Part shown: positions 19,415-26,640 of the stretch, in pieces
Position numbering within the stretch: position 1 is the first letter of the stretch
How the letters are laid out: each line of letters starts with the position of its first letter
Source of the DNA: a virus
Length of the DNA stretch: 26,640 bases
Direction: 5' to 3' (one strand)
Virus record (IMG/VR): IMGVR_UViG_3300005441_000028
Span: 1 to 26,640 of that record
Notes under the pieces: model-generated
The model's input: only the letters and a program-made list of their open reading frames with translations
Database searches by the model: none
Told to the model about the DNA's origin: nothing
Made by a program: the position numbers and the translations under genes

Positions 19415-21144
19415 TGGCCGAGACCAATGGCACCCTCATCGCCCACCCACGGACCAACGAGCAGGGGCAACGGCCTGGGGAACAGATCATCTGTAATTGG
19501 GTCTCCGGGCTCCTCACCGACGCCAAGCAGGCCCGCAATCGCCTCCTCAAAGACAGTGACTGGTCCGAGTGGCTCCAGACCTATTGGGGCACCTACTGGC
19601 CCGAGTCGCTCCCCAGCTACAAAGCCCCCATCAACATCAACGAAACGAAGCTCCTCATCTTGAACGAGCTCTCCGACCTCACCGACTCGGCCCCCCAGAT
19701 CTACGTCACCGGCGATCCCAAAACCGGCGCCCGCGATGCCGGGGTGGAAAAAGCCATGCAAGCCTACTGGCGCGCGGCGTTTGTCGACATGACGCTGCTC
19801 GAGGCCTACGCCGACGCGGCGATCTGGCCGTGCGGCTTCTTGGAAGTGGTCTGGCAGCCGTGGCGCTTGCAAGGCCAGGGCGAGATTGTCATTCGCGCCC
19901 GGCACCCGCAGAGCGTCTATCCCGATCCCCGCGCCACGTCCGATGAGGACTGGCGCTACGTCATCTGGGAAGACGTCATGGATGTCGTCGAGGTGCGCCA
20001 GCAGTGGCCCGATACCGGCCGGCGCGTGCTCCCGGATGCTGCCACGCATGGCAGCACGCAGCACGGCCTCTCCGGGGGCGATCCGTTCGGCGTGACGCGC
20101 GGCGAGGGGCTCACCTCGCCGCTCTATCCCTACGGCGGCCCGGTCCCCACAGGCGGCGCCGAGACCGGGGTGCGGGTCTATACCTGCTACACCCGAGACT
20201 TGCAGCTCGAGCACAAGGTCGAAGAGTACGAGGACCTCGACGGCACAAAGAAGTTGCGCCAGGTGGCGCGCTACAAGTACCCCCAGGGCCGCTTGATTCA
20301 GTGTACGCAGTCCGTCGTGCTCTATGACGACATTAGCCCCTATTGGGGGGAGTCGTTTCCCCTCATTCAAGTCAAGCTGCAACCGAGCATTCACGGCTTC
20401 TGGCCACGCCAGAGCCTGGTCTCTGAAGTGCAGGAGCTGCAGCGGGGCAGTGACAAGAACGAGTCGCTGGTGCTGGAAAACGCCCTCCGTATGAACAAGG
20501 GCATCTGGCTCGCTGATAGTTCAAGCGGCATTAATCCTAAGACATTCGCTGACGTGCCGGGCCAGGTAGTGCTGAAGCGCCAGGGGACGGAAGTGCGCGC
20601 ACTCTATCCGCAGCCCATGCCACCGGAAATGATCACCCACGGCGAGCGGCTACGCGCCAAGATGCGCGAGGTGCTGGGGTTTCAACCCTCCCGCCAGGGC
20701 CAGCAGGGGCAGGGCAACGTCAGTGCCGAGCTCACCGAGACGGAGATTTCCCAGAGCATGGGCCTGACACGCTTGCGCTCACGCCTGCTGCTGCGCTCAG
20801 TGACACGCCTGGTGCAAATGCTGTTCTCGCGCATGGCGCAGTTTTACACCACCGAGCGGTTCCTGCCGTTCGTCGAGGACGAAGTGTGGAAGCCGATCAC
20901 CTGGACGCCGCTGATGGAGTGGGAACGGTACGCCGTGCATGTGGACCCGAACTCGTTTCAAGTCCAATCAAAAACAATGTTAAAGAGACTCTATCTTGCT
21001 TTAGCGAAGATGAACCGAGTGCCCAACGAAGACTTGCTACGGATGCTGGAAATCCCCGGCTACAAGGAGATCGCGCAGCGTCAGCAGCAAGAGATGGCGC
21101 TGGCAGCGGCGGCCAAGGGGAAGAGCCAGGGAGGGAGAAGGTGA
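19414..21144 (+). CDS. Portal protein
   Basis: 576 residues. The product forms the dodecameric ring at the capsid vertex through which DNA passes. Typical features in order: an N-terminal helical region (SDWSEWLQTYWGTYWPESLP), ININETKLLILNELSDLTDS, the wing (DAAIWPCGFLEVVWQPWR, RHPQSVYPDPRATSDEDWRY), a P-rich crown loop, HGFWPRQSLVSEVQELQRGS with the stem helix, then LTETEISQSMGLTRLRSRLL near the clip. The C-terminus is helical and Gln rich. It resembles P22-like and related podovirus portals. It is followed by GTGA-overlapped small genes. Confidence 0.9.
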   Translation: MAETNGTLIAHPRTNEQGQRPGEQIICNWVSGLLTDAKQARNRLLKDSDWSEWLQTYWGTYWPESLPSYKAPININETKLLILNELSDLTDSAPQIYVTGDPKTGARDAGVEKAMQAYWRAAFVDMTLLEAYADAAIWPCGFLEVVWQPWRLQGQGEIVIRARHPQSVYPDPRATSDEDWRYVIWEDVMDVVEVRQQWPDTGRRVLPDAATHGSTQHGLSGGDPFGVTRGEGLTSPLYPYGGPVPTGGAETGVRVYTCYTRDLQLEHKVEEYEDLDGTKKLRQVARYKYPQGRLIQCTQSVVLYDDISPYWGESFPLIQVKLQPSIHGFWPRQSLVSEVQELQRGSDKNESLVLENALRMNKGIWLADSSSGINPKTFADVPGQVVLKRQGTEVRALYPQPMPPEMITHGERLRAKMREVLGFQPSRQGQQGQGNVSAELTETEISQSMGLTRLRSRLLLRSVTRLVQMLFSRMAQFYTTERFLPFVEDEVWKPITWTPLMEWERYAVHVDPNSFQVQSKTMLKRLYLALAKMNRVPNEDLLRMLEIPGYKEIAQRQQQEMALAAAAKGKSQGGRR

Positions 21145-21566
21145 GTGACCTGCCTACTTTAATCGCCGCCTTGCTCGACACCGGCCTGCCCTCGGGGAGC
21201 TCGGTGACACTGCGGGTGTGCATTGGCGACCGCAGCCAGCCGTGTGCCCAGCCGGATCTCCGCAAGCCCATCGATCCTATGGCCATGCTGTCTGGCTTAC
21301 TGCCGTTCCTGCAGGGCAGCACCGACGATGACGCAATTCCCCCACACGAGGAAGGAGGGATGGCCCATGAGCCAGGAGACCGGCATCAGCCAGATCAGTC
21401 ACGACGGGGACAGTTTCCGGGTGCAGGGAGTCCACGAAGGCCGCAGGAGCGATTTCCGGGTGGCGACGGCGGACGTCCAGGCGCTCGAGAAAGCGGGGGG
21501 GAAGCAGGCCGTGATGGACTTCTTCCACCGTTCGCTCGGCGCGGCGCGGGAAGACCAACGCCATGA
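21141..21566 (+). CDS. Small hypothetical protein after portal, overlapping the next gene
   Basis: GTG start at 21141 with GGGAGG upstream, overlapping the portal stop as GTGA. The first 75 residues look genuine: MSDLPTLIAALLDTGLPSGS, SVTLRVCIGDRSQPC, then PMAMLSGLLPFLQG. From about residue 75 the frame overlaps the gene at 21367, and the text becomes Gly, Arg and Pro rich, as for an out-of-phase read. The stop overlaps the lipoprotein start as ATGA. Either it ends late by chance, or a ribosomal frameshift links the two frames. Confidence 0.5.
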   Translation: MSDLPTLIAALLDTGLPSGSSVTLRVCIGDRSQPCAQPDLRKPIDPMAMLSGLLPFLQGSTDDDAIPPHEEGGMAHEPGDRHQPDQSRRGQFPGAGSPRRPQERFPGGDGGRPGARESGGEAGRDGLLPPFARRGAGRPTP

Positions 21567-21579
21567 GGGTACGCCCTGA
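21367..21579 (+). CDS. Small hypothetical protein (70 aa)
   Basis: Start ATG 21367 with AAGGAGGG upstream. The sequence is MSQETGISQISHDGDSFRVQ, then GVHEGRRSDFRVATADVQAL and a helix (EKAGGKQAVMDFFHRSLGAA). Codon third positions are mostly G or C in this frame, which supports coding. No motif is recognised. It overlaps the gene at 21141 by 200 bases and the lipoprotein gene by 17. Confidence 0.6.
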   Translation: MSQETGISQISHDGDSFRVQGVHEGRRSDFRVATADVQALEKAGGKQAVMDFFHRSLGAAREDQRHEGTP

Positions 21580-21763
21580 GTGGCTGCTGCTGGCGCTGTG
21601 CCTGGGCGGGTGCACCAGCCCGCTGATTGATCAGCTCAACGCCCGCCAGGTGGCAAGCTGTGTCTGGTGGCGTGGGCCCCTGGGCTATCAGCATGGCGTC
21701 ACGGCAACTGGTGGCGTGGAGATGCAGACCTGCCTGGCGGTGCCCTGCCAGATGGTGCGCTAG
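21563..21763 (+). CDS. Small lipoprotein
   Basis: 66 residues. The N-terminus MRVRPEWLLLALCLGGC has a basic n-region, a hydrophobic core and a lipobox LGGC with Cys 17. The mature part is about 50 residues with three further cysteines (SCVWW, TCLAVPC). Phage lipoproteins can block superinfection or act as lysis accessory (spanin-like) proteins. Its place inside the head-gene series is unusual for a lysis gene, so exclusion or envelope modification is as likely. The start overlaps the upstream frame as ATGA. Confidence 0.7.
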   Translation: MRVRPEWLLLALCLGGCTSPLIDQLNARQVASCVWWRGPLGYQHGVTATGGVEMQTCLAVPCQMVR

Positions 21764-21786
21764 GCCCAGGAAGGGAGGTGAGGAGG

Positions 21787-21873
21787 ATGCGCGAAGACCG
21801 CTTCCGTCGTGATCGCCGGGTGCGTACACCCCGGGATACCGGCACGAAGAGTCGGAGTAAAGGCCGACGCTAA
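21787..21873 (+). CDS. Very small basic peptide (28 aa)
   Basis: ATG 21787 with GGGAGG eight bases upstream. The sequence opens MREDRFRRDRRVRTPRDTGT and continues KSRSKGRR: half the residues are Arg or Lys. It is followed after 14 bases by the next gene. Too short for any family assignment, but the strong ribosome site and composition like the tails at 17709 and 18525 support translation. Confidence 0.45.
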   Translation: MREDRFRRDRRVRTPRDTGTKSRSKGRR

Positions 21874-21887
21874 CCCAGGAGGTGCTT

Positions 21888-22127
21888 ATGGCTGAAGCAG
21901 GACGTGGCAGCAGTGGCCGTGTGACGATCGCCTCGCCGCTCTATAGCGAGGGCGTGCACCACGCGGAAGTGACCAGTCCCATGTGGGGGAACGATCCGCC
22001 CGATCCGCTGGGCTATCTTCCCACGTCGCCGAGTGGCGGACTGCAGATCAAGAGCAGCGGCTCCGGCGATGACGTGAACGACTGGAAAGACACGAGCTTT
22101 GAGGGCGACGACGGCGACGGCGTCTAG
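21888..22127 (+). CDS. Acidic hypothetical protein (79 aa)
   Basis: ATG 21888 with AGGAGG five bases upstream. The sequence begins MAEAGRGSSGRVTIASPLYS and ends SGDDVNDWKDTSFEGDDGDG. The centre is Ser, Pro and Gly rich and probably disordered. The acidic tail contrasts with the basic peptide just upstream. It is small, has no motif, and lies in the portal-to-scaffold series, where head accessory proteins are common. Confidence 0.6.
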   Translation: MAEAGRGSSGRVTIASPLYSEGVHHAEVTSPMWGNDPPDPLGYLPTSPSGGLQIKSSGSGDDVNDWKDTSFEGDDGDGV

Positions 22128-22137
22128 GAGGTGAGCT

Positions 22138-22593
22138 ATGGCAACCATGCCACGACCGCCCATGCCGCCCCCGCCAGGCCCAGGAGGGCCCGGGCCTCCA
22201 GGCCCCGGTGGACCGCCTGGGGGACCGCCTGGCGGCCCGATGGGCGGTCCACTCATGCAACAAGCCCTGGCTGGTCTGGCCGGGGGCATGCCAGGCGGCG
22301 ATCCCGCCGCGGCGCTCCGTTCGCTCCAGGCAACGCCACCGCCCGACAACGTCGAAGTGGCGATTCGCAGAGCGCAGGACACCGTAGGGTACGCCATGAG
22401 TCAGATCCACCAGCGCAGCCCGGAGGTGGCCAAAGAGCTGGCCTCGGCGCTGATGAATCTCAAACAGGCCGCGCAGAAAATGCAAATGCTGCCCCGCGAA
22501 GAGGTGCCGCCACCGCCCGCGGGGTTGCCGATGGGTGGCATGATGATGGGCGGGCCCCCTCCAGGGCCCGCCCCAGGACCACCTGAGATGTAG
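22138..22593 (+). CDS. Pro/Gly-rich structural accessory protein candidate
   Basis: 151 residues with AGGAGG six bases upstream. An N-terminal Pro/Gly run (residues about 5-38, many PG and GPP steps, collagen-like in style without strict G-x-y) is followed by an alpha-helical core (about 70-115: VEVAIRRAQDTVGYAMSQIH, KELASALMNLKQAAQKMQ) and a C-terminal Met/Pro/Gly tail. The composition suggests a flexible structural or scaffold-interacting protein, given the scaffold candidate next. No named family. Confidence 0.65.
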   Translation: MATMPRPPMPPPPGPGGPGPPGPGGPPGGPPGGPMGGPLMQQALAGLAGGMPGGDPAAALRSLQATPPPDNVEVAIRRAQDTVGYAMSQIHQRSPEVAKELASALMNLKQAAQKMQMLPREEVPPPPAGLPMGGMMMGGPPPGPAPGPPEM

Positions 22594-22664
22594 TGGTAGT
22601 CCCATTGCCGCGTAGGGAGGGAGTCCCGGCCAGGATTGCCCCTCCCCCGCAGATGGAGCATAGC

Positions 22665-23447
22665 ATGGCTGACGTAAGCTGGAACACCATTATCAGGAAT
22701 CGTGAGGCCTATCCCGACGAGATGGTTATCGACGTGAACGGCGCCCCGATCGCCCTGGGTGATCTCCGCAATACCGCTATTCCTAAAGAAGATATGACAA
22801 GATTGACCCAGAACTGGAGTCAGCGCGACCAGGCGGCCCGGGCCCAGATCGATCAGTTGCAAGCCCAGCTTGCCCAGGCGCTCACGGCGGCAAATACCGA
22901 TCACGCCGCCAACACCTACGAGGGCAGTTCGCCGTACCCGACGAATGGCGCTCCGTTGGTCGACTACGAGCGCGATCCGATCCTTGCCCCGATCTTCCAG
23001 GCCTCCAAGCTGGCCCTCGAGCGCGCCGCCAGGACCGAAGAAACCATCGCAAGACTCGAGCGCACCCTCGAGGGTATCGGCTCGCAGCTTGGGCAGTGGC
23101 CGGTCATGATGGCCTTAGACCAGATCAAACGGAACGACCCGTATAACGTGGACCCCCAGGCGCTGGTGCAGCACGCGCTGGCGTCGCGCCAGGGGCCACC
23201 CAATCTGAACGAATCCTACACCCTGCTGACGCGCGAGCAACGCGAGGCCGCCATCCGGGCCGACGCCGAGAAGGCCGCCTACGAGAAGGCCCGCATGGAG
23301 CTGGCGCGCGGCGCAGTGCCCTTTCAACCCTTCGGGCAACCCGCCACGATGCGCACGCCCGAGCCGGTCTACGCCAACCTCGACGAAGCCGAGGCCGCGG
23401 CCACGATGGATCCGGAAATGCTGGCGATCCTGATGGGCAGCGCGTAG
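22665..23447 (+). CDS. Scaffold protein candidate
   Basis: 260 residues from ATG 22665 (GGAG six bases upstream). The gene directly precedes the capsid gene, the usual scaffold place. The sequence is helical and charged with two likely coiled-coil zones: AARAQIDQLQAQLAQALTAA (about 60-79) and ALERAARTEETIARLERTLE (about 121-140). The C-terminal third is Ala and Glu rich (EAEAAATMDPEMLAIL). Scaffold proteins guide procapsid assembly and are then lost or cleaved; sequence conservation is low, so this assignment rests mostly on position and composition. Confidence 0.7.
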   Translation: MADVSWNTIIRNREAYPDEMVIDVNGAPIALGDLRNTAIPKEDMTRLTQNWSQRDQAARAQIDQLQAQLAQALTAANTDHAANTYEGSSPYPTNGAPLVDYERDPILAPIFQASKLALERAARTEETIARLERTLEGIGSQLGQWPVMMALDQIKRNDPYNVDPQALVQHALASRQGPPNLNESYTLLTREQREAAIRADAEKAAYEKARMELARGAVPFQPFGQPATMRTPEPVYANLDEAEAAATMDPEMLAILMGSA

Positions 23448-23469
23448 CCCCCAGAAAGGAAGTAGAGCT

Positions 23470-24456
23470 ATGGCAGAAGTCGGCAGCGCACTCTCGCAGC
23501 CGCCTATTACCCTGATCAATACGGCTGGGGCGCTTACACAGAAGCATTTTCAAAAGACCCTGGTGGACTCGGTGTTCAAGCCCAGTCCCTTCTTCTGGCG
23601 GCTCACGCGTCTGGGCCGCAAGTTCACGGGAGGCGCGCTGGTCTGGCCTCTGATCAACCAGGAAGAGCTGACTGGGGGGGCCTACTGGGGCGCCCAGCTC
23701 CTCTCCACCGATGTCACGGACTCCATCCAGCCAGCCGAATTGCAATGGCGCGCCTATCAGCAGCTCATTGCCATCCCGGTGCTCGATGCCGTGCTCAACC
23801 AGGGCATGCAGGCCGTCAGCAACCTGGTGCGCTCCAAAGAGGAAGTGGCCTTCGGCAGCTTGCTCCAGAAGCTGAATAGGGCGGTGCAGCGTATCGCGCC
23901 CCAGAACACCGCGATTGATCTCGACGGCGTGCCCCTGGCGCTCGCCGATACCGGCAGCTACGCCGGCGTCCCCATCCAGTCGAACGCCGTCACTGGCTTT
24001 GTCTGGCGCACCAACGGGGGCAACGGCGTCACCGTTGCGCCGGTCGGCGGCCTCACCCTCGCCAACGTCCAGACGGATTATGGCCGGGCCACCTTCGGCA
24101 ACGAAGAGCCCACGCTGATCGTCACGACCCAGGCGGGCTACAACACCTATTGGGGCCTGCTCACCAACAACCAGCGCTTCATCGAGGACGAAGAAACCAC
24201 GCGGGGCGGCTTCCGCAACCTGATGTTCAACCGCGCCGTGGTGCTGCACGACCAGTTCTGTCCGGCTGGCGAGGCGCAGATGTACACCGAGAAGTATGTG
24301 CGCCCCATCTTTCACCCGTTCGATCATTTTCGCATCGACCCGTTTATTCAGCCGACGAACCAGCGCGTCATCGTGTCGCATGTCTGGCTGACCATGCAAA
24401 TGCAGTTCCTCAGCTTACGGCAACACGCGCGCATTACCGGGCTGACCAACGCCTAG
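23470..24456 (+). CDS. Major capsid protein
   Basis: 328 residues, start with AAAGGAAG upstream. The text is consistent with an HK97-fold capsid protein of the P22/BPP-1-like size class: an N-terminal arm, FWRLTRLGRKFTGGALVWPL, LLSTDVTDSIQPAELQWRAY (spine-helix region), SKEEVAFGSLLQKLNRAVQR, VTTQAGYNTYWGLLTNNQRF, then the P-domain and A-domain text ending RHARITGLTNA-like. There is no Cys pair suggestive of a chain-link. It follows the scaffold candidate and is the only gene of this size and character in the series. Confidence 0.88.
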   Translation: MAEVGSALSQPPITLINTAGALTQKHFQKTLVDSVFKPSPFFWRLTRLGRKFTGGALVWPLINQEELTGGAYWGAQLLSTDVTDSIQPAELQWRAYQQLIAIPVLDAVLNQGMQAVSNLVRSKEEVAFGSLLQKLNRAVQRIAPQNTAIDLDGVPLALADTGSYAGVPIQSNAVTGFVWRTNGGNGVTVAPVGGLTLANVQTDYGRATFGNEEPTLIVTTQAGYNTYWGLLTNNQRFIEDEETTRGGFRNLMFNRAVVLHDQFCPAGEAQMYTEKYVRPIFHPFDHFRIDPFIQPTNQRVIVSHVWLTMQMQFLSLRQHARITGLTNA

Positions 24457-24468
24457 AGGGGGTGCTTC

Positions 24469-24909
24469 ATGGCGCAGACGCTGGGCCAGGCGGCCCGTCA
24501 GTATAGTCCGGAGTTCGATAAGATCCCGGTCGGCATGCCGAATGTGGGGGCGGCCCTGGCCAACGGCGAGTTTGAATTTGCCGATCTCACCACCGCCTCG
24601 CCGGTGGCGACCGGGGGCAACGGCGACTTTGGCTACGCCCGCAACTACTTCCGGGCCGTGGTCAATCTGAAAACGTTTGTCCCAGGCACCGCGGCCTCGG
24701 CATTCGCCATCCAGGTCGCCGATGACGCCGCCATGTCCGTCAACTTGCGGACGCTGGGCGTGCAGGTGATTCCCGCCGCAGCCGGGCAATACTGCCTTGT
24801 CCTGCAGGGGGTGTGTCCGGACGCTCCCAGACGGTACGCCGCGGTCCTGTTTATTCCGGGGGCTGGCGCCTCGGGGACCTGGGACGCCTTTCTCTCCAGT
24901 TGTCTCTAG
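24469..24909 (+). CDS. Capsid accessory (decoration-type) candidate
   Basis: 146 residues, GAGGGGG upstream. It begins MAQTLGQAARQYSPEFDKIP and has a strand-rich core (AVVNLKTFVPGTAASAFAIQ, VNLRTLGVQVIPA, YAAVLFIPGAGASG). A small beta-rich protein immediately after the capsid gene is the usual place for a decoration or cement protein, as in the BPP-1 group, but family membership is uncertain. Confidence 0.6.
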   Translation: MAQTLGQAARQYSPEFDKIPVGMPNVGAALANGEFEFADLTTASPVATGGNGDFGYARNYFRAVVNLKTFVPGTAASAFAIQVADDAAMSVNLRTLGVQVIPAAAGQYCLVLQGVCPDAPRRYAAVLFIPGAGASGTWDAFLSSCL

Positions 24910-24921
24910 GAGGACCCGATT

Positions 24922-25254
24922 ATGGAGACCATACAAGTCACCTTCAGCGATGGGGGAGAGGGCCGCCTGGCGCAAGAACAGCCAGGCGGCCCCGTCGTCT
25001 GTGAAACGGCGGACGGCAGCGTGCAGACGGCGGAGGAAGCCGGTACGCTGTACCTCCTGCAAGTCATGGGCGATCCGGAGCCGCCGCAGATCCAGGGCGC
25101 CAGGGACGCAGGGTATGTGATCGAGGTGCAGTACGGCGCCGCGCTGGTACTGCCACCGCCTCCAGAACCCCCGCCACTCAGGCAGACGGAGGAGGGCGGG
25201 GCGGATCTGCGCTCCACGCCCGAACCCGAACGGAGCCCTGGCTGGGATAGTTAG
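24922..25254 (+). CDS. Hypothetical acidic protein (110 aa)
   Basis: AGGAGG eight bases before the ATG. The sequence begins METIQVTFSDGGEGRLAQEQ, has a strand-like centre (TLYLLQVMGD, GYVIEVQYGAALVLP) and then a Pro- and Glu-rich tail (PPPPEPPPLRQTEEGG). No motif is recognised. It lies between the capsid accessory and the fibre-like gene, on the same strand. Confidence 0.65.
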   Translation: METIQVTFSDGGEGRLAQEQPGGPVVCETADGSVQTAEEAGTLYLLQVMGDPEPPQIQGARDAGYVIEVQYGAALVLPPPPEPPPLRQTEEGGADLRSTPEPERSPGWDS

Positions 25255-25271
25255 GCCAAGGAGCATGGTGC

Positions 25272-26640
25272 ATGCCACCCCTCTACAGTCATTTGTACCG
25301 CGTGGTGCAAGATGTGCAAGGCAATATCGTGACCGAGGTGCTGGGCACGATTACCCTGGCCGAGACCGGGGCGCTGGCCGTGCTCTACGCCGATGCCGAG
25401 GGACTCTTCCCGCTCCCCAACCCGCTCGTCAACAATAGTCAGTATGGCTCCTTCAGTGTCTACCTGGACGCTGGCACGTACAATATGAGCTTCGTCAAAG
25501 CCAGCTACGTCTTTGAGGATCTCAAAGACATGATCATTGCCGAAGCCTCGGGCGGCGTGGCCTCGCTGGTGGGCACGCCGAACCAGGTGCTGGTCTCCAC
25601 CAGTACCGGCGACGTGGTCCTCTCGACGCCACAGAACACGGACCCGGATGCCACGCTGCAGTTCGCGCATCTGGGCATTGGCACGCCAGGAGAAGCTGGG
25701 TACGGCCTGGCGGTACAGACGGTCAGTCGCTTTGGCGCCCAGCTCACCACGGTGGGGATTACCGCACAGGGCGTGGTCAGTGCCTACTCACACCTGATGA
25801 GCGACCGCGCCGGCGATGACCTCGTCGCCTTTCATACCGACCTCATGGCGGCCGGAGGGGCCAATCGCTGGGCGCTCTGGGCGGGAGGCACCGCGCCCGC
25901 CTATCTCGGCGGGTCGCTGATGGTGGCCGGGGCGGTCTCGTTCTCAAATACCTTCACTGTCGCCAGCAACATGAGTGTCGGCGGCTCGCTCGCTGTCACA
26001 GGCGGCCTGACGGTGACCGGCACGGGCCAGATCACCAGCCCGTTGGGGCTGGGCGGCGCGGCCGTGGCGGGCTACTCGCTGACGGCCTACTACAGTACGC
26101 AGCTTGCGGCCAATGTGACGATCGGCATGGTGGGCACGGCGGCGACGTATACGCTCGATGTCAACGGCAACATCCGGGGCCGCGCCGGGTTTTACTTCGA
26201 TGCTGGCGGTACGGTGGCCGGCACGATCACCACCACGCATCTCACCGCCACAAACAACATTCAGGGCTTTTACTGTGGCCTCCAGGGCGCGCCGGACGCA
26301 CGCTTTGCGCTGCGCTCCTATGGCAGCAGCTATTTTGATGGCGTAGTGGGCCTGGGCATTGTCCCGTCCTACACGCTCGATGTGGGCGGGTATGCCCGCT
26401 TCAACGCGCCGGTGGGCATCGGCACGCCTCCCAGTCCGTCCTGGTCGCTGGCGCTCATTGGGCCGATCCTTACCTATAGCAACGCGCAAGTGAACGGCAC
26501 GCTCTGGGTCGGGGGGCAGCTCACCGGCGCGGCGAACGTCACCACCAATACCGTGAGTTGCTCGTCGGTGGCGTGCTCGGGGCAAGTGTACGGGGGGACG
26601 CTGGTTGGGGGAAGTACCCAGTCGGGGTATCTCGGGGCGG
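25272..26640 (+). CDS. Tail-fibre or appendage protein, 3' end outside window
   Basis: An open frame of 456 codons runs off the window end. AAGGAG lies eight bases before ATG 25272; the ATG at 25265 is in another frame that soon stops. The N-terminal 85 residues (YRVVQDVQGNIVTEVLGTIT, then NPLVNNSQYGSFSVYLDAGT) match the first domain of many phage fibre and baseplate proteins. The rest is beta-rich with repeats of the type NVT-x-G, VGGSLAVTGGLTVTG and YTLDVNGNI/YTLDVGGYA, pointing to a trimeric beta-helix. There is no chaperone-tail signature in the visible part. Likely host-binding. Confidence 0.8.
   Translation, partial: MPPLYSHLYRVVQDVQGNIVTEVLGTITLAETGALAVLYADAEGLFPLPNPLVNNSQYGSFSVYLDAGTYNMSFVKASYVFEDLKDMIIAEASGGVASLVGTPNQVLVSTSTGDVVLSTPQNTDPDATLQFAHLGIGTPGEAGYGLAVQTVSRFGAQLTTVGITAQGVVSAYSHLMSDRAGDDLVAFHTDLMAAGGANRWALWAGGTAPAYLGGSLMVAGAVSFSNTFTVASNMSVGGSLAVTGGLTVTGTGQITSPLGLGGAAVAGYSLTAYYSTQLAANVTIGMVGTAATYTLDVNGNIRGRAGFYFDAGGTVAGTITTTHLTATNNIQGFYCGLQGAPDARFALRSYGSSYFDGVVGLGIVPSYTLDVGGYARFNAPVGIGTPPSPSWSLALIGPILTYSNAQVNGTLWVGGQLTGAANVTTNTVSCSSVACSGQVYGGTLVGGSTQSGYLGA

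Noticed and set aside
23125-24399. A 424-codon minus-strand frame over the scaffold and capsid genes, and similar long antisense frames over terminase and the left arm
   Set aside because: High GC content leaves antisense frames open. They lack ribosome sites and overlap well-supported genes in full.
24469-26640. Diversity-generating retroelement next to the fibre-like gene
   Set aside because: The capsid region recalls the BPP-1 group, but no reverse transcriptase or template repeat is present in this window. The fibre gene is cut by the window end, so it cannot be judged further.

Overview
The window looks like about 26.6 kb of a GC-rich tailed double-stranded DNA phage (or prophage) genome infecting a bacterium. 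A complete head-morphogenesis series lies on the right: terminase large subunit, portal, scaffold candidate, major capsid protein and the start of a long tail-fibre-like gene. A dense leftward run of small phage-type genes lies on the left. One lipobox and one Sec signal peptide fit a bacterial host, and ribosome sites are of the GGAG type. The host itself cannot be named from this sequence. No integrase, tRNA, rRNA, CRISPR array or reverse transcriptase was found.

Left arm (1-8900, minus strand): 21 tightly packed genes, probably one early operon read leftward from a promoter near 9200. Recognisable products are an ArdC-type antirestriction protein, a SWIM zinc-finger protein, a GIY-YIG-like nuclease domain, a NADAR-family protein and a DUF4326 protein. 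Around these are small unknown proteins, among them three adjacent pairs of paralogues. Many junctions carry a GC-rich hairpin between the stop codon of one gene and the ribosome site of the next, and four genes end with the same TAACCACC. The arm reads as a host-takeover and anti-defence region.

Centre (8901-11298): 2.4 kb without a credible gene. It holds a structured early leader, a degenerate 64-bp direct repeat, several hairpins, an AT-rich island near 9640-9800, three related stem-loops each followed by TCCCCA, and a 13-bp tandem repeat near 10.8 kb. A replication or regulatory region is the likeliest reading. A winged-helix protein of replication-initiator type follows at 11299.

Terminase region (11.9-17.45 kb, plus strand): a few small genes and the terminase large subunit, with every gap filled by an unusual degenerate array. 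Its units are about 17 bp, start with GAG, and alternate a GAGCCCCCCG type with a GAGCGCCG type at 18/16-bp spacing (34-bp period). The array runs into the coding sequence of three small genes. An internally deleted IS200/IS605-type element sits inside it just before terminase. The region ends in a terminator-like hairpin at 17413-17451, followed by a promoter candidate.

Right arm (17.7-26.6 kb, plus strand): small basic peptides, an opposite-strand HNH endonuclease, a possible ADP-ribosyltransferase-like protein, portal, small accessory proteins including a lipoprotein, a Pro/Gly-rich protein, scaffold candidate, major capsid protein, a possible capsid accessory protein, and a fibre-like gene cut by the window end. 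The array is the strongest candidate for something undescribed.
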